Made by a program: the position numbers and the translations under genes | Notes under the pieces: model-generated | What the model was told of the DNA's origin: nothing | Databases searched by the model: none | Seen by the model: the letters and a program-made list of their open reading frames with translations, nothing else | In this document: one piece after another, positions 41,866 through 48,580 of the stretch | Layout: each line of letters opens with the position of its first letter | How positions within the stretch are numbered: position 1 is the first letter of the stretch | Assembly (NCBI GenBank): GCA_045124505.1 | Contig: JBGVLZ010000028.1 | Span: forward strand, 1 to 48,580 | Source of the DNA: RGIG7213 sp045124505 | Lineage (GTDB): Bacteria; Bacillota; Clostridia; Oscillospirales; CAG-272 | Length of the DNA stretch: 48,580 nucleotides | Reading direction: 5' to 3'

Positions 41866-41942
41866 TGGTCGGAGTGACGGGATTCGAACACGCGACCTCT
41901 TGGTCCCGAACCAAGCGCTCTACCAAACTGAGCCACACCCCG
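41866..41942 (-). tRNA. tRNA-Pro (anticodon CGG)
   Basis: The minus strand reads CGGGGTGTGGCTCAG, a D arm, the anticodon arm CTTGG-TTCGGGA-CCAAG with CGG at the anticodon, GTTCGAATCCC in the T arm and CACTCCG-ACCA at the 3' end. The acceptor pairs fully with one G-U. CCA is encoded. Confidence 0.95.
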
Positions 41943-41989
41943 AAATATGAAATTTTAAGACTTGTTGTTTTATGTAATTGATTTTGATT

Positions 41990-42355
41990 TGCGAGCGCTT
42001 ACGCACTCTTCCTGTTGCAACTATCGGCTCTGCTCTCGTTTCGCACGCTCACTCGGCAATCACCGAGTTGCTGCCACTCAAAACGCCTTGCTTTATCCGC
42101 CACAGGCGGCGCAAGGTGTTTTTCCCCAAACTGAGCCACACCCCGAGATATTAAATTGTAAATTTGCTGTTTTAATAAATAATTTCTGCTTTGCGAGCGC
42201 TTACGCACTCTTCCTGTTGCAACTATCGGCTCTGCTTTCGTCGTAAACTCCTCGGCAATCACCGAGTTGCTGCCACTCAAAACGGCTTACTTCATCTGCC
42301 ACAGGCAGCGTGCGCCGTTTCTCCCCAAACTGAGCCACACCCCGAAATATTAACG
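41990..42355. repeat. Two ~200-bp tandem repeats each ending in a tRNA-Pro 5' fragment
   Basis: Units begin TGCGAGCGCTTACGCACTC at 41990 and 42192, share a CAATCACCGAGTTGCTGCC core and both end with CAAACTGAGCCACACCCCG (42127-42145 and 42326-42344), identical to the first 19 bases of the adjacent tRNA-Pro on the minus strand (41924-41942). Spacing of the three tRNA 5' ends is 203 and 199 bp. Sequence in between has diverged by about a quarter. The rest of 41943-42440 shows no gene. Confidence 0.85.
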
Positions 42356-42440
42356 CAAGGTATAGTTTATCACAGTTTTGTTTTTTTGTCAATATAATTT
42401 CAGAATATTTTATAAAGAAAACGGAAAATGCTTCGAGGGG

Positions 42441-42469
42441 TTGACTTACGAGCATTATCGTGATAAAAT
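42441..42469 (+). promoter_or_regulatory. Promoter of the esterase lipoprotein gene
   Basis: TTGACT and TAAAAT are 17 bp apart, 25 bp before the ATG, with GAAAGG as ribosome site. Confidence 0.65.
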
Positions 42470-42493
42470 ACGAAAAAACGAAAGGTGTAATAT

Positions 42494-43702
42494 ATGAAAA
42501 AAACGATTGCCTTATTGCTTGCTTTGATAACATCCGCATCGCTCTTTGCCTGCGGTACGGGTGAAGATACAACAAACGGCACTGCCGCAGATTCTCTTAC
42601 GGTGTCTGAAGACACTGAAGCACCTACACAAACGGATGAAGGATCGGAAGAGGTGACAGAGGCTGAAACGGAAGCTTTGACAAATGCCGAAACAGAGCCC
42701 GAAATAGTGGAAGAACCCAAAAACTTTATGGTGCAAAGACATAATTTTGCTGACATTACCGATAAGGTGAAATTTCTCGGCAGAACCTATACAGAGGGGA
42801 CAGGCGTTGTGTGCGATATGAGCGCATCGGGATTTGAGTTTTGCGGATATATGAAAGGCGCTGTACGTATTTCAATAACTTGCACTGAAATGTGTTATTT
42901 TACCGTTTACGTTGACGGTGAACGTACATCCTCACGCTTTTTCATATCAAAAGGCACACATGAAATAACAGTTGCCACATTTACGGAATTCGGATTCCAT
43001 ACCGTGCGTGTTGTAAAACAAACGGAGCCGTCGCTGGCGCAGTGTACATTCAACGTTCTGCAGACCGCTTGTATATTCAGCGAAAAGCCCGAAAATAAAG
43101 AAATTTACATTGAATTTATCGGTGACAGTATCGTATCCGGTTACGGCAATCTTTGCGATAATACAGCGGTAAATGCGGGAAAACCTCAAAGACAGGATGC
43201 AACGCAGGCGTTTCCTTATATGACTGCGGAATTGCTCGGTGCTGATTGCTCCGTTATAAGCTGCAGCGGTATCGGACTTGTAAAGGGCGCATATAAGTAC
43301 AATGCAAAAGATTTTTATTCCGCACGTTCATATTATAAAGGTGCGGCGCATTATGCATTTGACCGTGTGCCGAATGTTGTTGTGATAAACTTAGGTACAA
43401 ACGATTCAGCCCTCGGTGTATCCGAAACGGATTTTAAAAACGGTGTAAAAGCACTTGTCGAATATGTCAGAGCATCGTATAAAAAAGACGTTCCCGTTGT
43501 ATGGACATACAATTCAATGAACGATGAAGCTGTAGCTTCCTGGCTGCAAGCGCAGTTTACAGCTTTGGGCGGTGAAGAAGCGGGACTTTATCTCTTTAAG
43601 CTTGACAGAAACGGTGACGGCGGTGACTTCCATCCTTCACTTGATGCACACAAAGCCTACTCCGAAAAGCTTTCGGAATTTATAGGAAATATTATCAAAT
43701 AA
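42494..43702 (+). CDS. SGNH/GDSL esterase lipoprotein (CE2-like)
   Basis: A 402-residue exported lipoprotein with lipobox LFAC (C20) and an acidic Thr/Glu-rich linker (about 22-75). A beta-sandwich N-terminal domain (about 80-200) resembles the carbohydrate esterase family 2 jelly roll. The SGNH domain (about 205-402) carries IEFIGDSIVSGYG (Ser), NLGTND (Asn) and GGDFHPSLDAH (Asp/His). It likely removes acetyl groups from polysaccharides at the cell surface. The promoter lies directly upstream. Copy 3 of the 190-bp element starts six bases after its stop. Confidence 0.85.
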   Translation: MKKTIALLLALITSASLFACGTGEDTTNGTAADSLTVSEDTEAPTQTDEGSEEVTEAETEALTNAETEPEIVEEPKNFMVQRHNFADITDKVKFLGRTYTEGTGVVCDMSASGFEFCGYMKGAVRISITCTEMCYFTVYVDGERTSSRFFISKGTHEITVATFTEFGFHTVRVVKQTEPSLAQCTFNVLQTACIFSEKPENKEIYIEFIGDSIVSGYGNLCDNTAVNAGKPQRQDATQAFPYMTAELLGADCSVISCSGIGLVKGAYKYNAKDFYSARSYYKGAAHYAFDRVPNVVVINLGTNDSALGVSETDFKNGVKALVEYVRASYKKDVPVVWTYNSMNDEAVASWLQAQFTALGGEEAGLYLFKLDRNGDGGDFHPSLDAHKAYSEKLSEFIGNIIK

Positions 43703-43707
43703 CAGAC

Positions 43708-43896
43708 AAGGGGTTGGCTCATTTAGGAAATATATGGTAAACTTTGTAGGGGCGACCATTGGTCGTCCGCCTCGAAATGTATAAATATACTAAAAGCGGG
43801 AGTGCATTGCACTCCCCTACAGAATAAATATTCAAAAAAAATACATGGGGCGACTTATTTTGGGAGTTATTTCCTTAAATGAGCCAGCCCCCTTTC
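43708..43896. mobile_element. 190-bp MITE-like element, copy 3
   Basis: Ends AAGGGGTTGGCTCATTTA and TTAAATGAGCCAGCCCCC, with the same internal palindromes as the other copies. Its right end supplies the last codons and stop of the HAD gene on the minus strand. Confidence 0.87.
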
Positions 43897-44513
43897 AATA
43901 TTTCATAAAGCTCGTCTGTTGTTTTTGCTGTTTTATAAGCCGATTTTGTAATTTCGTCTTTATTGCCGTAACCCCACAAAACAGCAACGGTGGGAATGTT
44001 ATTGGCTTTTGCTCCGTTGATGTCGGTCATCGTGTCACCGATCATTATGGGATTTTTTATATCGCTAACGGTATCAAGAAGTTTTTTGATAATGTCCTTT
44101 TTTTCTGTCATTTCGGGGCTTGCACCGCATATTTTCTCAAAATATTCGGCAAGTCTGAAATATTCAAGTATCTCAACCGATACTTCCTCAGGCTTTGCCG
44201 TTGCAACGAACAGACGGCAACCGTCATTTTTTAAATTTTTCAAAAGCGTATCTATGCCGTCGTATACGTAATTTTCAAATTTTCCGACGGTGTTGTATCT
44301 GCTTCTGTATACCTTTATCGCCTCGTCGATATGCGCTATGTCTATTCCGTGATTTAAAAAGCTGTCACGCAGGGGCGGTCCGACAAATGTCAGAAGCTCA
44401 GCCTCGTTGGGCGGTGTCAATCCAAAATGCTCAAATGTTACAACAGCGCTTTTCATGATACCCTCGCCTGAGCAGGTGAGCGTACCGTCAAGATCAAATA
44501 TAATACATTTCAT
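43875..44513 (-). CDS. HAD phosphatase, phosphoglycolate phosphatase-like
   Basis: A 212-residue HAD hydrolase. IIFDLDGTLTCSG (D7 nucleophile, D9 acid/base), the cap with FVGPPLRDSF, ATAKPEE, and IGDTMTDINGAKANNI cover motifs I-IV. Substrate is probably a small phosphomonoester. The final residues GGWLI and the stop are encoded by the terminal repeat of MITE copy 3, so the original C-terminus was replaced. It follows namZ by two bases and may clear sugar phosphates from cell-wall recycling. Confidence 0.88.
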   Translation of the reverse strand: MKCIIFDLDGTLTCSGEGIMKSAVVTFEHFGLTPPNEAELLTFVGPPLRDSFLNHGIDIAHIDEAIKVYRSRYNTVGKFENYVYDGIDTLLKNLKNDGCRLFVATAKPEEVSVEILEYFRLAEYFEKICGASPEMTEKKDIIKKLLDTVSDIKNPIMIGDTMTDINGAKANNIPTVAVLWGYGNKDEITKSAYKTAKTTDELYEILKGGWLI

Positions 44514-44515
44514 AA

Positions 44516-45688
44516 TCAGTAAAGCAAATATTCAGCGTTATCCCTTTCAAACTTTTCAGCCTGTGCTGTCCATTTATCCATTATCTCGTCAACCGTCATA
44601 ACACCGTCACGCACGTCTGTGTTGCCCGTGGAAAGGTCGATATGATAATGTGCGCCTTCCTTTGCAGGCTGTCTGAAAGCAAAATCGTCGGGGTACATTT
44701 TTTGCAGTGTGCGTATGAGCGACACACCGAGGCGTATCGGATCAAAAGTATTTCTGTCATAAATATGAAGATTTGCACCGCAAACGAGCTCATCCGGGTA
44801 TTTGGAAAATTTGGGAATGAAGAGTGCAGGGGAGAATTTAACACCCGCAAGACCGAGGCAGTTAAGCTCATTTGTGAATTTTATCGGATCTATATACGGT
44901 GCGCCGACTGTTGTAAAAGGTGTTGTCGTGCCGCGTCCTTCCGATGCATTCGTCCCCGAAAGCATACATGTGCCGTTGTAAGCAACTATCGAATCCATTG
45001 TCGGCAAATTCGGACTTGGCTTTATGAACGGCATACCTGTGTCTTCAAAATACATATCACGGCGCCAATTCTGAAGCTCAACTACGTGAAGCTCACAGCC
45101 GAGATGATATTCACCGTTGTAAAATCTTGCAAGCTCACCAAGTGTCATTCCGTGGCGGATCGGCACAGATGTCATGCCGATGTAAGAGGAATATTTCATA
45201 TCAAGGCAGTTACCGGCAACTTTACCGCTTATCGGGTTCGGTCTGTCAAGCAAAACGAGGGGCTTGTTCAGCTTTGCGCACGTTTTCATGGCGCAGAACA
45301 ATGTCGAAGCATACGTAAAATACCGTGAGCCGACGTCCTGCATATCGAAAACGATGATATCGACACTTTCAATTGCACCCGATGCATCGGCTCCCTCAGC
45401 CTCTTTTCCGGGAGTTTCAAGCAAGTCCTTGTAAAGACTGTGCATTGGTATACCTGTGTATTTGTCAACACCGCCGTCAACCTTCTCACCGGGGCCGAGT
45501 GCGCCCCAGACTCCATGCTCAGGGGCGAAAAGCGCTGTTACATTGAACGATTCCTTCATAATGTCAACCGTGAAACGGTAATCGGATGATATACCCGACA
45601 CGGCTGAAATAAGTCCGATTCGTCCCGACTTCAGATATTTATATATATTTTCTTCCTTGACTCTGTCAATTCCGACAAGCGTTTTCAT
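44516..45688 (-). CDS. namZ: DUF1343 / NamZ-like exo-beta-N-acetylmuramidase
   Basis: A 390-residue protein of the DUF1343 family, whose characterised member NamZ removes terminal N-acetylmuramic acid from peptidoglycan fragments. LFAPEHGVWG (about 54-63), MQDVGSRYFTY, VLLDRPNPISG and GTNASEGRGTTTPFTTVGAPYIDP are conserved motifs. No signal peptide is seen, so it appears cytoplasmic, consistent with muropeptide recycling. GGAGG precedes the ATG. It is co-directional with the HAD gene. Confidence 0.85.
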   Translation of the reverse strand: MKTLVGIDRVKEENIYKYLKSGRIGLISAVSGISSDYRFTVDIMKESFNVTALFAPEHGVWGALGPGEKVDGGVDKYTGIPMHSLYKDLLETPGKEAEGADASGAIESVDIIVFDMQDVGSRYFTYASTLFCAMKTCAKLNKPLVLLDRPNPISGKVAGNCLDMKYSSYIGMTSVPIRHGMTLGELARFYNGEYHLGCELHVVELQNWRRDMYFEDTGMPFIKPSPNLPTMDSIVAYNGTCMLSGTNASEGRGTTTPFTTVGAPYIDPIKFTNELNCLGLAGVKFSPALFIPKFSKYPDELVCGANLHIYDRNTFDPIRLGVSLIRTLQKMYPDDFAFRQPAKEGAHYHIDLSTGNTDVRDGVMTVDEIMDKWTAQAEKFERDNAEYLLY

Positions 45689-45867
45689 AAGTGCCTCCGC
45701 ATTCGTTTTTTGTAATTATACCCCATAAGCCTTTATTTGTCAACTGAGTCCACTAAATGATAAATTTACATTTTATTCATTATTTTTCATATCAATATAT
45801 TGCAAAGCAGGGGATTATATAGTATAATAAAAAGGCTATTTAAATATGAAATTGGAGTTGTATACCG

Positions 45868-46179
45868 ATGTTTAACAATTTTCTTACAGCAGCGGGCGGA
45901 ACAGGTTCGGGACTTTTCTCGATAGTTCTTATCGTTGTGATGTTCGTTGTTTTCTACTTCTTTATAATCCGTCCGCAGAAAAAGCAGGAAAAAGAAGTTG
46001 CAAAAATGCTTGATGAGCTGTCTGTCGGCGATGAAATAACGACAATAGGCGGAATTATCGGCGAGATCGTAAGCATAAAGGACGAAACAGTGCTTATCGA
46101 ATCCTCCCGTGACAGAACAAGGATCCGTATTCTTAAAGGCTCTGTCAAGAGTGTTGACGTAAAGGCGTCCGAAAAATAA
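45868..46179 (+). CDS. yajC: Preprotein translocase subunit YajC
   Basis: A 103-residue single-pass membrane protein: a hydrophobic helix (LFSIVLIVVMFVVFYFFIIRPQKK) followed by the YajC motif ..KMLDELSVGDEITTIGGIIGEI.. and VLIESS. It assists SecDF. TTGGAGTTG is the ribosome site. Linkage to the SCIFF genes is a recurring arrangement in Clostridia. Confidence 0.93.
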   Translation: MFNNFLTAAGGTGSGLFSIVLIVVMFVVFYFFIIRPQKKQEKEVAKMLDELSVGDEITTIGGIIGEIVSIKDETVLIESSRDRTRIRILKGSVKSVDVKASEK

Positions 46180-46235
46180 TCATAAAAAAACTCCTCACCG
46201 AATATAATTGAAATAAAAAATTTTCGGAGGGGAAA

Positions 46236-46694
46236 ATGAGCAGTAATGACCGTGAAAACGGAAAAACAGTCACCGAAATTCTGAAAAACGGACTTGTATC
46301 CCTTGGTGTTTCTTACGCTGTATGCGCCGCCTTGGCGGTGCTGTGCACCGGATTTGCCATGATGACGGAGCATCCGAGGAGCATGGCCTTTCTCGGCAAG
46401 GTTATATTTTTCGCAGGATGCGCCCTGTGCGGATTTATTTGCGGAAAAAAGACGGGAAAAATGGGCTTTTTATGCGGTCTTTTTTCAGGCGGTGTTTACT
46501 GTCTTTTAACTATTTTGCTGTCGGCGGTGTGCATGCCGGGTGATGAAATCAATCTTCTGATACCTCTTTCAGGTATCTTGGTGTCGATTGCCGCATCATG
46601 CGTTGTATGTATGGGCAAAGCCCCAAAAAACTCCGCACCGACAGGAATAAAGCAGAAAAAAGCCGTCAGGTATACCGGCGGTTACAATAAATAA
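46236..46694 (+). CDS. TIGR04086-like membrane protein
   Basis: A 152-residue protein with four membrane helices (about 20-42, 54-70, 75-97, 105-127), GCALCGFICGKKTGKMGFLCGLFSGGVYCLL between, and a basic tail. Position directly before the SCIFF peptide matches the TIGR04086 family found beside scfA/scfB. Function unknown. CGGAGGGG precedes the ATG. Confidence 0.75.
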   Translation: MSSNDRENGKTVTEILKNGLVSLGVSYAVCAALAVLCTGFAMMTEHPRSMAFLGKVIFFAGCALCGFICGKKTGKMGFLCGLFSGGVYCLLTILLSAVCMPGDEINLLIPLSGILVSIAASCVVCMGKAPKNSAPTGIKQKKAVRYTGGYNK

Positions 46695-46715
46695 AAACCG
46701 AAAGGATATAATAAA

Positions 46716-46874
46716 ATGAAAAACGTAAAAACACTTAACAAGACAACATACGCAAAGAACGCATCAGGTGCAGGCTGCGGAGAATGCCAGGCTTCCTGCC
46801 AGTCCGCTTGCAAGACATCTTGCACAGTAGCTAACCAGAAGTGCGAAAATAAGAGCAAGACAGAAAGCAAATAA
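46716..46874 (+). CDS. scfA: SCIFF ranthipeptide precursor
   Basis: A 52-residue precursor with six cysteines (21, 24, 28, 32, 36, 43) in the CGECQASCQSACKTSC pattern, the six-cysteines-in-forty-five family. The leader KTLNKTTYAKNASGAG lies ahead of the first Cys. In the characterised Clostridial homologue a thioether joins Cys32 and Thr37; both positions exist here. GAAAGGA precedes the ATG and the stop overlaps the maturase start by one base. Confidence 0.96.
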   Translation: MKNVKTLNKTTYAKNASGAGCGECQASCQSACKTSCTVANQKCENKSKTESK

Positions 46875-48229
46875 TGGTACATATTTTTTGCCAGAACGGT
46901 TACAAATTGGCATTGGACAGCGAATCCGGCGCTGTCCATATTTTAAGCGATATTGCGTATTCCATCCTTGAAAAATTCCCCGACGGGCTTCCCGAAAGCT
47001 TTGACGGTGTGCCCGAATTTGACGGCTTTTCAAGGGAAGATGTAAAAGAAGCTTATGAGGAGCTTTGCACTCTTCGTGATGACGGTACACTGTTTTCAGA
47101 GCCTGTCATAACAAAGCCTCTTAAATATACCCCCGGTGTTTCGCCCATAAAATCGATGTGCCTTCACATTTCGCATGACTGTAATATGAGATGCCGTTAT
47201 TGCTTTGCAGACGGCGGCGACTATAAGCGTGCAAGAGGTCTTATGAGCTATGAGTGCGGATGCCGTGCTATTGATTTTCTGCTTGAAAAATCAAAGGGTA
47301 TAAAGAATCTTGAGCTTGACTTTTTCGGCGGTGAGCCGCTTTTGAACTTTGACGTTGTCAAAAAGCTCGTTGCTTACGGCAGAGAAAAAGAAAAGGAATA
47401 CGGCAAAAATTTCCGTTTCACAATAACTACAAACGGTGTTTTGCTTGATGATGAATCTATCGCTTTCATTAACGAGCATATGTCGAATGCCGTGCTTTCC
47501 ATTGACGGACGCCGTGAGGTAAATGACTATATGCGCCCGCTTGCAAACGGAAAGGGCACGTATGACAAGATCCTTCCGCTTTATAAGAAGCTTACGAAGG
47601 ACAGAACGATGGATTGGTATGTAAGAGGCACTTACACAAGACGAAACCTCGATTTTGTAAACGATGTTCTTTGTCTTGCTGACGAGGGCTTTGCAAATAT
47701 ATCTGTTGAGCCTGTTGTTCTGCCCGATGAAAGTGAGTTTGCTATCCGCCGTGAGGATCTCCCCGCAATTTATGCGGAATATGACAAGCTTGCAGATGAA
47801 ATGATAAAGCGTGAAAAGGAAGGCCGTGGCTTTACATTCTTCCACTTTATGATCGATCTTGATGCAGGTCCCTGCGTTTATAAGCGCACAAAGGGCTGTG
47901 GCTGCGGTGCGGAATACGTTGCAGTGACACCGAATGGCGACATTTACCCTTGCCACCAGTTTGTTGAGCATACGGAAATGAAGCTCGGTAATATCTTTGA
48001 TGATACATTCAACGGTGAAATATCATCAGCTTTTGCAGAGTGTAATATTCTTACAAACGAAAAGTGTAAGGAATGTTGGGCGAGATATTTCTGCGGAGGC
48101 GGTTGCTGTGCGAATAACTACAATTTCCATAAGGATATAAAAGAGCCTTATGAAATAGCCTGCGACCTTGAGAAAAAGCGTGTTGAATGTGCTATTGCCA
48201 TCAAAGCAGCACTTGCTGATGCGGAATAA
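46874..48229 (+). CDS. scfB: SCIFF radical SAM maturase
   Basis: A 451-residue radical SAM enzyme. An N-terminal RiPP-recognition-like domain (about 1-90) is followed by CNMRCRYC (C103, C107, C110) for the SAM [4Fe-4S] cluster, FFGGEPL near 149-155 and TTNG. The SPASM domain (about 340-435) has CGCGAEYVAVTPNGDIYPCHQF, CKECWARYFCGGGCC and a final Cys, for auxiliary clusters. It installs thioether links in the peptide encoded just upstream. Overlap with scfA assures matched synthesis. Confidence 0.95.
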   Translation: MVHIFCQNGYKLALDSESGAVHILSDIAYSILEKFPDGLPESFDGVPEFDGFSREDVKEAYEELCTLRDDGTLFSEPVITKPLKYTPGVSPIKSMCLHISHDCNMRCRYCFADGGDYKRARGLMSYECGCRAIDFLLEKSKGIKNLELDFFGGEPLLNFDVVKKLVAYGREKEKEYGKNFRFTITTNGVLLDDESIAFINEHMSNAVLSIDGRREVNDYMRPLANGKGTYDKILPLYKKLTKDRTMDWYVRGTYTRRNLDFVNDVLCLADEGFANISVEPVVLPDESEFAIRREDLPAIYAEYDKLADEMIKREKEGRGFTFFHFMIDLDAGPCVYKRTKGCGCGAEYVAVTPNGDIYPCHQFVEHTEMKLGNIFDDTFNGEISSAFAECNILTNEKCKECWARYFCGGGCCANNYNFHKDIKEPYEIACDLEKKRVECAIAIKAALADAE

Positions 48230-48252
48230 TTAATAAAATATCTTGAATATTA

Positions 48253-48286
48253 AAACGGTGGGAAATATATTCCCGCCGTTTTTTTG
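48253..48286 (+). terminator. Intrinsic terminator of the SCIFF operon
   Basis: AACGGTGGGA and TCCCGCCGTT pair around seven bases, followed by six T. Confidence 0.88.
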
Positions 48287-48357
48287 TGACACTTTTACAA
48301 ATTGCGATATATAAATTTATTCAATAACACAAATTTAAGCAAATCTGTCGACATCTG

Positions 48358-48386
48358 TTGACAACATAAAAAAATTATGATATAGT
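48358..48386 (+). promoter_or_regulatory. Promoter of the last, partial gene
   Basis: TTGACA and TATAGT are 17 bp apart, about 98 bp before the next ATG. Confidence 0.7.
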
Positions 48387-48484
48387 TTAATTGTAAAGAG
48401 TATTGTCTATACAGAAATCCAAGCAGTGAGCGCTTTTGCAAATGTTCATTTAAAATCAGTTAAGAAAGGAAAGGACTTAAAGCT

Positions 48485-48580
48485 ATGAAAAAAATAATAT
48501 CATTAATTCTTTGTATCACTCTGTTTTCACCATTACTCTTGATATCTGCAAACGCAGATACAGCGATAACAAAAACCGAG
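48485..48580 (+). CDS. Secreted protein, 5' end only
   Basis: The first 32 codons only. MKKIISLILCITLFSPLLL is a signal peptide with a likely cleavage after ANA, then DTAITKTE. AAAGGAAAGGA stands some nine bases upstream of the ATG. The mature protein lies beyond the window and cannot be named. Confidence 0.7.
   Translation, partial: MKKIISLILCITLFSPLLLISANADTAITKTE

Noticed and set aside
41866..41942. tRNA-Pro as the attachment site of the mobile region
   Set aside because: No copy of the tRNA 3' end was seen at the left edge, and the recombinase is a serine type; the repeated part is the 5' end on the outer side.

Overview
The window looks like the chromosome of an anaerobic gut or rumen Firmicute of the class Clostridia (Ruminococcaceae/Oscillospiraceae-like). 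This is inferred from gene content, not from rRNA. Evidence includes a SCIFF peptide with its radical SAM maturase next to yajC, a secreted dockerin protein, a BspA-type leucine-rich repeat surface protein, a serpin lipoprotein, an oxygen-defence cluster typical of strict anaerobes (flavodiiron protein, rubredoxin, superoxide reductase), GGAGG-type ribosome sites and near-consensus TTGACA/TATAAT promoters.

Layout. 1-240 is a run of small palindromes. 258-3056 is a licC-licA-licB choline uptake and activation operon. 3318-7315 holds a CDP-glycerol phosphotransferase-like gene overlapping a 917-residue protein that joins a YidC-like insertase domain to an alkaline-phosphatase/LTA-synthase-like domain. 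Both blocks point to choline-decorated or polyol-phosphate surface polymers. 7345-9433 carries a ZIP metal transporter, an RluA pseudouridine synthase and a REP-associated transposase that contains copies of its own palindrome. 9672-12272 is the O2/superoxide detoxification operon. 12524-17592 (minus strand) encodes two large secreted proteins. 17799-23622 holds an MBL-fold protein, ferritin, a sigma factor/membrane protein/serpin operon and pyruvate kinase.

23.7-41.8 kb is an accessory region, probably one or more mobilizable elements and their remnants. It begins with a SAM-clan riboswitch over two small genes and a Rieske-domain fragment. Next come a small membrane gene with a structured, terminator-bearing leader and a serine recombinase module with a LexA-like repressor. 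A satD-like/DUF3307 gene pair follows, preceded by three 29-bp palindromic repeats. A likely resistance or modification cluster (methyltransferase, tandem GNAT, broken GNAT, peptidase E, TnpV) sits behind a leader-peptide attenuator and between two arrays of non-identical hairpins. The region ends with a mobilization module: a ribbon-helix-helix protein, a twice-frameshifted relaxase and a ParB-like protein, flanked by two XRE-family regulators. A tRNA-Pro lies just beyond, with two truncated copies of its 5' end spaced about 200 bp apart. No attL/attR pair could be identified by eye.

42.5-48.6 kb returns to core-like genes: an SGNH esterase lipoprotein, a HAD phosphatase with a NamZ-type muramidase, yajC, a TIGR04086-like membrane protein, the SCIFF peptide and maturase, and the start of a secreted protein. 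Three copies of a 190-bp element with terminal inverted repeats sit between convergent genes at 12.3, 18.7 and 43.7 kb.

The strongest candidates for new biology are the satD/DUF3307 pair with its repeat operator, the two hairpin arrays, the minus-strand structured leader near 25.2 kb, the 25-bp palindrome shared by parB and an intergenic site, the tRNA-Pro fragment repeats and the YidC-phosphotransferase fusion. All calls come from reading the sequence; no database search was run.
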